Assembly: GCF_023145695.1 (NCBI RefSeq)
Contig: NZ_JAJHVV010000006.1
Location: 124,001 to 188,000 of the forward strand
Length of the DNA: 64,000 bases
Source of the DNA: Vibrio amylolyticus
Lineage (GTDB): Bacteria; Pseudomonadota; Gammaproteobacteria; Enterobacterales; Vibrionaceae
Direction: 5' to 3'
Positions within the stretch are counted from its first letter, which is position 1, and each line of letters opens with the position of its first letter. The position numbers were made by a program, and so were the translations under genes. Positions 1 to 6,977 of this stretch are shown here, piece by piece. A model generated the notes under the pieces. The model searched no databases. It was not told the DNA's origin and was given only the letters and a program-made list of their open reading frames with translations.

Positions 1-197
1 TAAATAATTCATAAATAATGGTTAAGGTTCATTCCCACCTTCTGAATCGTTTGTATTACCTTTGATTGACGAAATTAAATTCAGAGTTTGTTTTTCTGGG
101 GAGAGTTTTTGTGCAAAGTTTGAATTGAGAGTCGATGGATAAGCGGAACTTCCATCATGTTTAATCCACGGGTATGAAGTTCATTGATCGGAAGGGC

Positions 198-222
198 GGC
201 CAAGTTTCCCCCGAACTTGGCC
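198..222. other. Perfect 9-bp hairpin in gene-free left end
   Basis: Arms GGCCAAGTT and AACTTGGCC enclose a 7-base C-rich loop. It lies in the 1-600 stretch, where I see no gene. No T-tract follows, so it is a poor intrinsic terminator on either strand. It sits about 2.3 kb upstream of the Rep gene and could be a protein or single-strand structure near the replication region. Its function is unknown. Confidence 0.5.
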
Positions 223-453
223 TATCCAAACGCAGCAAGCAAAAGCGTTTAGGATGTGTGACTATAAATAGCGTACAACATATCTGAGTGGTGTGTACAT
301 TCATAATAGTACTCTGTGGAAAGTGTAGATATGTGCTCTTGCGACAAACGTAATTTTTCTGATACGGCTTTGGGACAACATTGGGGCAAAATGAAAGGTT
401 GTATTAGGATGTATTACGCCACCAATTTCATCTGAACGGAAAATACTAGATAT

Positions 454-479
454 AAAAAAGGCGCTCAAGCGCCTTTTTT
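454..479. terminator. Bidirectional intrinsic terminator after the CI-like repressor
   Basis: An 11-bp perfect stem (AAAAAAGGCGC and GCGCCTTTTTT) has a TCAA loop and A/T tracts on both sides. It lies about 120 bp beyond the stop codon of the minus-strand repressor at 601-1227 and would end that transcript. It would also stop plus-strand transcription entering from the left. Confidence 0.85.
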
Positions 480-600
480 AATTCTTTGCGAAAGTGTTCG
501 TGCCATTCCCCCGAGGTCCGGGTGAGAATAGGCTGTTAAGTATCGGTGACGCTATTAATCAAATTAGTTCCGAGTGCTCTTAAACAGATGAGTGCAACCG

Positions 601-1227
601 TTAACGCCTTTCCATCACGAACGCGACTCTACCTACAACCCTTACTTCATCTTCTTCGACGGTTAGAGTTGAACCGTTAAAGCTGATTGCTAGTTTTTTG
701 CCTGGCAAACGTTGGATTTGGTTTAAAGAGAGTAGGCCGTCCATATCAACTAGGTACGTTCCACTAACCGCTTGTTGGTTTTCTTTATCAACAAGGTACG
801 TACAGTCAATCTCTCGAATAGCCATTGGATTACTAACTTCAATCTCGTCCAAATAAGACTTATCAAACGTTAGTGTCTGAAGGTTTTCTAGTTTGCCATT
901 CTTAATAATAAAAGAGTCAATATCGAACAGGAGTTTTGTCTCTATACGTTTTGATTGATGTTTTTGGGATTCTCCGTTCGGAAAAGGCTCTCCTTCACCG
1001 AGTGTTAACCACTTCAATAAGGCTCCAGTGTACATGTGAGCTCTAAGAACTATTTCAAACGGGCATAAACCACGCTTATGCCAAGTGGCTATTGTAGAAG
1101 CAGAAACGTCGAGTCTGTCCCCGAGTTCTCTAATTGTCTTTGTTCCAAGGATTTTATGAAGCCGATCTGTGACGAGCTTCCCACCTTGGTAATCAAAAGA
1201 GGTCAATTTGGCTTGATTTGTTCGCAT
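601..1227 (-). CDS. Phage-type CI repressor (P2/K139-like)
   Basis: A 208-residue repressor. Residues about 20-75 form a helix-turn-helix of the Bac_CI_repr type (conserved run around DVSASTIATWHKRG). The C-terminal half (about 95-208) resembles the dimerisation domain of such repressors, ending in an RVVGRVAFVMERR strand. I see no certain Ser-Lys autocleavage dyad, so it is probably not a LexA-like self-cleaving repressor. It is divergent from the Cox-like gene at 1316, with operators expected between them. By family knowledge it would repress the rightward Cox-CII-Rep transcript, so on this plasmid it may set replication or copy number rather than lysogeny. Family call firm, target inferred. 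Confidence 0.85.
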   Translation of the reverse strand: MRTNQAKLTSFDYQGGKLVTDRLHKILGTKTIRELGDRLDVSASTIATWHKRGLCPFEIVLRAHMYTGALLKWLTLGEGEPFPNGESQKHQSKRIETKLLFDIDSFIIKNGKLENLQTLTFDKSYLDEIEVSNPMAIREIDCTYLVDKENQQAVSGTYLVDMDGLLSLNQIQRLPGKKLAISFNGSTLTVEEDEVRVVGRVAFVMERR

Positions 1228-1315
1228 ATACGATCAATAATCCAGTTCAGATGGACTGCGAGCGATAACTCGATAGTCCTTTGTTAAACATTCATGTACC
1301 CAACAGGATATCACT
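1228..1315. promoter_or_regulatory. Divergent promoter/operator region between CI-like and Cox-like genes
   Basis: This is an 88-bp divergent intergenic region. It holds a short dyad CGAG-CGATAA-CTCG around 1259-1272 and the AGGA ribosome-binding site of the Cox-like gene. In P2-like phages this position carries the overlapping early promoters and the CI and Cox operators. I cannot define -10 and -35 boxes with confidence. Confidence 0.5.
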
Positions 1316-1528
1316 ATGCTCTCATATCAAGTAGTCCTAAATACGCCTTTCATGACGTACGACCGATACTCTCAGTTCTCTGGAATGCCAAAGCGCACCA
1401 TCATAGATTGGGTAGCCGATGGTCGCTTACCGATTAAAACTAAAGCAAAAGGCAAAGAAACTCCCCTCATCAACATGATCGCCTTAGTTGAAATGGCGAC
1501 TCGTGAAACCATGGAAAAGTTGGGGTAG
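1316..1528 (+). CDS. Cox-like small DNA-binding regulator
   Basis: A 70-residue protein with a winged-HTH/excisionase-like core: the run TYDRYSQFSGMPKRTIIDWVADGRLP at about 14-39 is typical of P2/HP1/K139 Cox proteins. In those phages Cox represses the lysogenic promoter and acts as excisionase. Here it lies divergent to a CI-like repressor and upstream of CII and Rep genes, so a CI/Cox toggle controlling Rep is plausible. The start has AGGA about 8 bases upstream; an internal ATG at 1349 would still keep the HTH. No integrase is visible in the window, so an excision role is unlikely here. Confidence 0.75.
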   Translation: MLSYQVVLNTPFMTYDRYSQFSGMPKRTIIDWVADGRLPIKTKAKGKETPLINMIALVEMATRETMEKLG

Positions 1529-1642
1529 GCCGTCATGCGTTTATCTTGCTTATTTCCGACGAAAGAGCATTGCCCATTGTGGCTCAATGTTCTTGGTTGG
1601 GGCTTCGTTTTCGTCTCGTTTGTCTTCCATTGAGTATTGGTT

Positions 1643-2188
1643 ATGAACGACATTGACTCAATGTGCGAATTCCGTGGCTCTAAACAAAAGGCATTTAACG
1701 AAGCGTGTTGTGCATTTGCGAATTCAGAGAACATGACCTTGTTGGCTCAGAGTATTGGGATGAGCCCTGTTATGCTTCGCAATAAGCTTAATCCTGCGCA
1801 GCCTCATGTGCTCAGTTGTACAGAGCTCATCACCATCTCCAAAGTCACGGGAAATCACACAATCCTGAATTGTCTGCTTCTTGGGCTCGGAGTCGTGACC
1901 GCTCGCATTCCTTTGGACGTCAGTGAGGACTCTTTTGTTAAGAGAGCCTTAGACAGCTCGATGTACTCTGGGGAGCTGTCTCGAATGGCGTTAGAGTATG
2001 CCGCAAAGCCGAGGCTTACACGGAGCGAGAAGCACAAGGTTGTTCAGACCGCGCAGGCCAGCATCAGCGGTCATGTGTTACTCATTAATAGTCTTATTCA
2101 ATGCAATCAACCCGTTACTCTGGGTATGGTAACTGATGCGATCGCCATCGATGAACCGGATCCATACGCCAGTTCGGAGGCGTTATGA
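1643..2188 (+). CDS. Phage CII-type regulatory protein (CP76 family)
   Basis: A 181-residue protein resembling the CII/CP76 regulators of K139-type Vibrio phages. The N-terminal part (about 8-75) has an HTH-like stretch reading LAQSIGMSPVMLRNKLNP; the C-terminal half is helical. The ATG at 1643 is preferred over an upstream TTG because a GAG element lies about 8 bases before it. The gene follows the Cox-like gene after 114 bp, and its stop overlaps the next start (ATGA at 2185), indicating translational coupling. In phages of this type the protein influences the lysis-lysogeny choice. On this plasmid its direct neighbour is a replication gene. Confidence 0.75.
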   Translation: MNDIDSMCEFRGSKQKAFNEACCAFANSENMTLLAQSIGMSPVMLRNKLNPAQPHVLSCTELITISKVTGNHTILNCLLLGLGVVTARIPLDVSEDSFVKRALDSSMYSGELSRMALEYAAKPRLTRSEKHKVVQTAQASISGHVLLINSLIQCNQPVTLGMVTDAIAIDEPDPYASSEAL

Positions 2189-2445
2189 CTGGCCCCTATC
2201 ATCAGCCTTGCCAGGATAGACCGGCTCACTCATTAACAGAGGGAGAGATGCAAAGGGGACTGCGGCATATCAAGCGGATCCGATGGGCTCTTTGCCAACA
2301 TCAACTCTCTCCTTTACGACGTGAACTCTTGATTTTGATGCGTGAATTAAGGTGTTCGACGCACGTGCTCGTTCGAGGGCGAATTCACGTTCGACTGTGT
2401 CGATTGCAGAGGCGCATGTGGCGAATCAAGCAACGTTGGCTCTAG
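2185..2445 (+). CDS. Small arginine-rich hypothetical protein in the rep operon
   Basis: An 86-residue, strongly basic protein rich in Arg, Leu and His. I do not recognise a family. Its start codon overlaps the CII stop by four bases (ATGA), the best argument that it is translated. The basic C-terminal half could bind nucleic acid. It ends 69 bp before the Rep start, so it sits in the CII-Rep operon. A second overlapping reading frame at 2352-2540 looks like a shadow. Confidence 0.55.
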   Translation: MTGPYHQPCQDRPAHSLTEGEMQRGLRHIKRIRWALCQHQLSPLRRELLILMRELRCSTHVLVRGRIHVRLCRLQRRMWRIKQRWL

Positions 2446-2514
2446 TTTTTAGCCTCTCATTGACAAGACGAATGGTTTGCAGAAAAGCACGCTTACTGAG
2501 TGGAGGGATAACCT

Positions 2515-3726
2515 ATGCACGAACATCGGTCCGTAGCTAGGCAAAGAGGGAAACGCATGGTATCTCAGTCAGAACTCGCGGCGCCTTTATCAGTGCCTTC
2601 GTTGACTCGCTTAATGGAAGAAGCGCCTTATTTCGCTAGATGCAGCGATAATAAAACCGCTATGCTCGTAAGACCGCGTTGCTACGCCATTAGATGGCCG
2701 TATATGCAGGTCAACCGGCAAGACATGTTGGCGTGGATGGTCTTTGACATTGACCATGAGCATCATTCCCTCCCTAACCCCTACATCTGGCAAGATGAAG
2801 GATTGCCACCCCCGAACCTGATTGTTCGTGATCGCTCTAGTAACAAAGCCCATCTTTTTTATGCCATTGTACCGGTTTGCACGAGTGATCAAGCGCGAGC
2901 GAAACCCATTGCGTATTTCAAGGCCATTTATCGGGCTCTGGCATTGAGGCTTGAGGCTGACTTGAGCTATTCCGGTCCCGTCGCTAAAACGCCATTTCAC
3001 CCTCGGTGGCAGACAACCGAACTTCATCGCAGCGTCTACGAACTTGGTGAGTTAGCGGATTCCCTTGAACTTGAGACAGATTGCCCTTGGCAACGCCAAG
3101 AAGAGGTGTTCGCTGACTCTCGAAATTGTACGCTGTTTGAAGAGACACGCCAGTACGCGTACAGCATTGTCGCAAAAGCCCGAGAAAAGGGGAGCTATAC
3201 ACAGTTTAAATCTCGAGTGGAGGGGGTCGCGCGATATAAAAATAGCGCGGATAGGATGGGTCGGTCTCCTTTGCCCTGCAGTGAAGTGAAGGCGTTGGTG
3301 AAGAGTGTTTCTCGATGGACCTGGGATAAATATTTTGCTCGAACAGACTGTCAGCGCGGTGTGATGAATTTGGATAAGAGGCTGTGCCTATTAGAAAAAC
3401 AACGGATGGCCGCGCGTCGAACTCATCAGCTTCGGCGGATTCATACCTCTCGCCGTATTGTTCGCGCTTGCCAGCGTTTACTGCGCGCCAATCGAACGGT
3501 GACCATTTCTCTTGTGGCGCACACCGCACACCTCTGCCGGCAGACGGTAAGTCGTTATGCGTATCTCTTGGAACGAGTAGCGTCACTACCGATTTTTACT
3601 CGCCAGAATCGAACTGACGGTCGTGTTAATTATGCTGTACATCAGATATCTGCTCCTCCGGTACTTGGTTGGAGTAGGGCGATTGAAGATCAAATGAACG
3701 TACGGCCTAAATGGTCATCCCCTTGA
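2515..3726 (+). CDS. Plasmid replication initiator, ColE2-type Rep/primase (Replicase family)
   Basis: A 403-residue protein with hallmarks of the Replicase family plus the PriCT_1 domain of ColE2/ColE3-type Rep proteins. It shows an acidic FDIDHEH motif (about residues 77-83), a PNLIVRDRSSNKAHLFYAIV block (about 100-119), the SRNCTLFEETRQYAYS block and a PriCT-like stretch ending RWTWDKYF (about 270). Known members bind the origin and synthesise a short primer for DNA polymerase I. The start at 2515 has GGAGGGATAACC just upstream; an alternative ATG at 2557 also has a G-rich site. Residues after about 290 are Arg-rich and resemble a C-terminal HTH. Its position behind CI, Cox and CII genes is unusual for a plasmid. 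Confidence 0.85.
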   Translation: MHEHRSVARQRGKRMVSQSELAAPLSVPSLTRLMEEAPYFARCSDNKTAMLVRPRCYAIRWPYMQVNRQDMLAWMVFDIDHEHHSLPNPYIWQDEGLPPPNLIVRDRSSNKAHLFYAIVPVCTSDQARAKPIAYFKAIYRALALRLEADLSYSGPVAKTPFHPRWQTTELHRSVYELGELADSLELETDCPWQRQEEVFADSRNCTLFEETRQYAYSIVAKAREKGSYTQFKSRVEGVARYKNSADRMGRSPLPCSEVKALVKSVSRWTWDKYFARTDCQRGVMNLDKRLCLLEKQRMAARRTHQLRRIHTSRRIVRACQRLLRANRTVTISLVAHTAHLCRQTVSRYAYLLERVASLPIFTRQNRTDGRVNYAVHQISAPPVLGWSRAIEDQMNVRPKWSSP

Positions 3727-3831
3727 GGCACCATGATTAATAGTTATTAGCCACTACAATGTGATGGCGCCCTCAGTCAGAGCAAGAGAATGGTGTTCAC
3801 TGGTCTACTCAATCATTCGTTGGAGGTAGGT

Positions 3832-3987
3832 ATGTCCGATCTACAGGAAAGTGAGTTACTTGAGGTGATGGCTTTTATTATTGACTCGGTCGCGCAGGAA
3901 ACACAGAGCTCGGGTCGAGCTGAAATGGGTCTCTATCTGATCAGTTTGGTCATCGCAGAGTGTCAACGCAATTTAAATCGGAGGTGA
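3832..3987 (+). CDS. Small hypothetical protein downstream of rep
   Basis: A 51-residue acidic helical protein starting MSDLQESELLEV. The ATG at 3832 is chosen because TTGGAGGTAGG precedes it at ideal spacing; an upstream in-frame start at 3790 lacks such a site. No family recognised. It is co-directional with rep, 105 bp downstream, in the place where ColE2-like plasmids carry the origin. Confidence 0.5.
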   Translation: MSDLQESELLEVMAFIIDSVAQETQSSGRAEMGLYLISLVIAECQRNLNRR

Positions 3988-4224
3988 TAAACGGCTTCAT
4001 AGGTCGCTTGGTATAACCGGGTTAGGGATCGTCTAAGGTTATATTCATGGCGCCGCTTGTCGCTACGAGCTGGGCTTGCGCTTGATAGAGTCCGTGGTAA
4101 GAAGCCGAGCCCTGCTCACCGTTCACCGTGTCCTCCGGCTGAATAGGGCGCTTTGTCTGTACAAGGAGACTGGGTGTGGGCAGCAGAAAGTGTGGTTATC
4201 AATCAGGTTCTTTTGTCTGTTGGC
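3988..4224. other. Gene-free stretch between rep region and radC leader
   Basis: About 240 bp without a supported gene. It is GC-richer than the surroundings and contains short dyads. It may hold the replication origin, because ColE2-type origins lie just downstream of rep, but I see no convincing iterons. Confidence 0.3.
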
Positions 4225-4366
4225 TCTTCGTACCTTCCTTTGAACCGTGCTCTGACAGAACTGGACTTTCAAGGGTGAAATGCACGCTTCGCGCCCTTGC
4301 AAATCAAAACCGTGTCAGCTCGCCGGGCAGTCAGACGAAAACGACACAGATAAAAAGGATCACCTG
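4225..4366 (+). ncRNA. Structured 5' leader A (candidate radC-motif RNA) upstream of radC
   Basis: Outer stem GCTcTGACA (4249-4257) pairs with TGTCAGC (4313-4319). Inner stem TTTCAAGGG (4267-4275) pairs with CCCTTGcAAA (4294-4303), capped by a C/G-rich loop. A conserved CAGTCAGACG-type segment follows, then an AAGGAT ribosome-binding site. The same architecture occurs at 30.2, 31.6 and 36.6 kb with different stem sequences that still pair, which is good evidence for structure. A 5' UTR family called the radC RNA motif is known upstream of radC and anti-restriction genes; membership is likely but untested. Confidence 0.75.
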
Positions 4367-4855
4367 ATGATTGCACTGACTCTGACATGCCAAAACCACA
4401 CCCTGTTCACTGACGAAGAAAAAAAGGCGCTTGAACTCGCCGCAGACATCCTCAGAACTAAGCTGTTCCTCAATACGCTGCCAGCGCTGACTTCTCCGGA
4501 TTTAGCCAAAGCCTACTGCCAAGCCTCACTGGTCGCGCGCGAGCACGAAGTGTTTGGTGCCTTATTCCTCGATAGCCAACATCGAGTGCGCTTTACTGAA
4601 GAGCTGTTTACCGGGACGATTGACGCAGCGAGTGTGTATCCTCGTGAAGTGGTGAAAGCCAGTTTGCAGAGAAACTCAGCTGCGGTGATCTTTTTTCACA
4701 ACCACCCTTCCGGTGTGGCAGAGCCGAGTCAAAGCGATCGCAAGATCACTCGTCGCCTCACGGATGCACTGGCGTTAATCGATGTGCGAGTCCTTGACCA
4801 TTTCGTGATCTCTCACGACAGCGTCGTGTCCTTTGCTGAAAGAGGGTGGATATAA
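4367..4855 (+). CDS. radC: RadC family JAB/MPN-domain protein (copy 1)
   Basis: A 162-residue protein with the RadC JAMM core: [13 protein letters not shown] (about 59-71), then HNHPSG followed by SQSD (about 110-123). These give the metal-binding His-x-His and Asp positions. It is shorter than chromosomal RadC, lacking the N-terminal helix-hairpin-helix region, as usual for plasmid and phage versions. The ATG at 4367 has AAAAAGGAT upstream; an earlier in-frame ATG at 4280 lies inside the structured leader and is rejected. The biochemical role of RadC is unsettled; such genes cluster with anti-restriction genes. A paralogue lies at 31709. Confidence 0.88.
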   Translation: MIALTLTCQNHTLFTDEEKKALELAADILRTKLFLNTLPALTSPDLAKAYCQASLVAREHEVFGALFLDSQHRVRFTEELFTGTIDAASVYPREVVKASLQRNSAAVIFFHNHPSGVAEPSQSDRKITRRLTDALALIDVRVLDHFVISHDSVVSFAERGWI

Positions 4856-4874
4856 CGGTTTGACCGCTTCATCG

Positions 4875-4893
4875 CCTGAGCCCATGGCTCAGG
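4875..4893 (+). terminator. Terminator hairpin after radC copy 1
   Basis: An 8-bp perfect stem CCTGAGCC/GGCTCAGG with loop CAT is followed by a T-rich run (TTTGTTT). It lies 20 bp past the radC stop and separates radC from the transglycosylase gene. Confidence 0.75.
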
Positions 4894-5017
4894 TTTGTTT
4901 GGGCGTTAACCGTGATTTACCGGGTCGCTGTCTATGTTGAGTGAGACGTGACGAATACTGTGACGCCGCCATAAGCGTGACAATAAACCATCGAATTTAA
5001 CGCGGAGTATTGTGATC

Positions 5018-5461
5018 ATGAAAAGTTCGGGCTTACTGTTGCTCTTTCTTCCCGGTGCGGCCTCAGCGTTCTGTTTTGATGAGGCTGGCGCACATTACAA
5101 TGTGTCTCCTGATTTACTCAGAGCCATTGCACAGGTGGAAAGTCATTTTAACCCAAGGGCATATAATGAAAACATCGACAAATCAGGTCGAGTGCTCAGT
5201 CGCGACTACGGGATCATGCAGATTAATTCGTCCTGGTTTACAAAACTTGCTGAGTTCGACGTCAATGAAGTGAGCGTTTACGATCCTTGTTTCAATGTGT
5301 CATTGGGGGCATGGATTTTAGCGTCAAACTTTGCAAGCCATGGTTATAACTGGAACAGCGTCGGAGCTTACAACGCTGGTTTTTCAGAACGCAGCAAGTG
5401 GGCACGACAAAGATACATTCAGAAAATCCAATCCGCCTATTCAGCCGCAGGCTATAAATAA
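5018..5461 (+). CDS. VirB1-like lytic transglycosylase (SLT domain)
   Basis: A 147-residue secreted muramidase with a signal peptide (about 1-18, ending near SAF). The SLT domain carries the catalytic Glu in AIAQVESHFNP (about residue 40), then DYGIMQINSSW (about 66-76) and a C-terminal GYNWNSVGAYNAGF block. It would open peptidoglycan for the conjugation apparatus, like the F gene 19 and VirB1 proteins. The ATG at 5018 gives about 10 bases to GGAG; a GTG at 5012 is also possible but too close. A decayed paralogue lies at 37930-38202 beside the oriT. Confidence 0.85.
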   Translation: MKSSGLLLLFLPGAASAFCFDEAGAHYNVSPDLLRAIAQVESHFNPRAYNENIDKSGRVLSRDYGIMQINSSWFTKLAEFDVNEVSVYDPCFNVSLGAWILASNFASHGYNWNSVGAYNAGFSERSKWARQRYIQKIQSAYSAAGYK

Positions 5462-5613
5462 TCCCGGCATTTCTGATTGATAGCCCGTTCATGGAGCGTA
5501 GTTGAGCATTCGGTAACGAACTCTGTAAGCTTATTCAAGCGAATTGAACATGGCGTAAGTTTCACAAATTGTGCATCGTGACTTTTTAAAAGGTCAGTTC
5601 GCGAAACTAGCGG

Positions 5614-6474
5614 CTAGCATTGATGTCCCCATATCAGTTGCGCCCAGCCAGGTTCATCGATAAAAGGATTTCGATTCCCTTGAATGATGGCGACGCGATC
5701 GTTTCGTCTGCGTTCAAAGTCTGTCGGACCAAATGTGTGGTGCCATTCCAGTAATGTACAGAGATCGCCAATCTTTCCTTCTTTGGTGATCTGGTTTCCA
5801 TGGATAAGTTGTAAATCTCCCATTTTTTCATCTGGCGTATTGTCTGTTTCTTCGTATCTCACCGCCATATAAAACAGCATTCTTGCGACTTGTCCTTTAG
5901 CTCGATCAGGCGGCTCGAATGACGATTGTGCTTTGTCCTTTTTCGCTTCAGTCCTTACCTTTGTACCATCTGATTTCTTATCAAACAGACTTTCCCCACC
6001 GACGTTATACCCTAGATTAGAGTGAGCATTGTTGATATTCCTATCTGCGGGTCTTAGGTGGTGCAGGTCTGTATAGCCGTCTTGGGAGGGCTTCTTGAAG
6101 CTTCGTGACTTGGGCCAGACGTGCTCTCTTTCCCATGTATCATGACCTCCGGAGCCTCTATTCGCAGTATCTACTGACACGATGTTCCCGGTGTACAGAA
6201 GAACGACTTCGTCGCAATCAAATCCATCGTGCTCACACGCAGCGTCGGTATAGGTAAGTGCTTCCCACACATCGATGTTTTGCCCATCTTGCCAGTTGTC
6301 ATTACCGGACTCTGTGTACCTCAAGGCTAAATGACCGTCGAGAATGGAATGCAGGGCGACCTTTAACTCCTCCCCGGACTTACCTCTAGCCTCAGTGTAA
6401 TAATCAATAGGGGGCGTAGCATACGTGATCAAAGGGACCGTTAGTAGGCAGCCGACTGTTAGTCTTCGAAACAT
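5614..6474 (-). CDS. Secreted endonuclease I (EndA/Dns/Vvn family)
   Basis: A 286-residue periplasmic or secreted nuclease. An N-terminal signal peptide (MFRRLTVGCLLTVPLITYA) precedes the His-Me finger core WEREHVWPKSR, then DLHHLRPAD and NNAHSNLGY, the signature of the Endonuclease_1 family. Vvn and Dns homologues degrade extracellular or incoming DNA non-specifically. The ATG at 6474 is preferred because AAGGAAAG lies about 7 bases upstream; an ATG 24 bases earlier has no such site. Single gene, convergent with the transglycosylase. Such genes recur on Vibrio plasmids; blocking incoming DNA or acquiring nutrients are possible roles. Confidence 0.88.
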   Translation of the reverse strand: MFRRLTVGCLLTVPLITYATPPIDYYTEARGKSGEELKVALHSILDGHLALRYTESGNDNWQDGQNIDVWEALTYTDAACEHDGFDCDEVVLLYTGNIVSVDTANRGSGGHDTWEREHVWPKSRSFKKPSQDGYTDLHHLRPADRNINNAHSNLGYNVGGESLFDKKSDGTKVRTEAKKDKAQSSFEPPDRAKGQVARMLFYMAVRYEETDNTPDEKMGDLQLIHGNQITKEGKIGDLCTLLEWHHTFGPTDFERRRNDRVAIIQGNRNPFIDEPGWAQLIWGHQC

Positions 6475-6977
6475 TGTTCGCTTTCCTTGCTTAGTCATAT
6501 TTTGAACGCACTGACTCGGTTAAAAACACATCATTACATTACTACGTTTTAGACCGCTAGGTAGTTCGGCACTTCACAAAGTGGAAATGGCTCACTCTGA
6601 TGGGGCCGGTTTTGAACCAGTGGTTTGTGCCCATTCCATTGAGAACGTAATGATGATGGGCAGCGTTAGCTCGCCGTGGAGCCGCCAATACTCTGAGCAA
6701 GGCGGCTGATAATTTACGATTAATGAGTGTCATTCGATGGCGCGCTCTTGTACAAGTGGAGGGGAGTGAGGTTTTCAGTGCATGCAGACCTTCAGCACCT
6801 TGGATCCGACTCCAAAGGAAATCATGACGATGATAAAAATGCGGCGACGGCTATCTTTCTTTGACCCTTTCCTGCTTAAAGTGACAGCTCAATAACACTT
6901 ATGACTTGAGTATAAGGCGTGAGCCGATCACGTAAAAAGGGGCATTGCAATATTCAAAAAACAGTGAGGATATAACA
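6475..6977. other. Gene-free stretch upstream of the PAD gene
   Basis: About 500 bp in which I see no supported gene. It must contain the promoters of the divergent endonuclease and PAD genes. No clear terminator, repeat or operator was recognised. Confidence 0.4.

Noticed and set aside
601..2188. Complete prophage
   Set aside because: Only the immunity-type genes are present; no integrase, capsid, tail or lysis genes were found.
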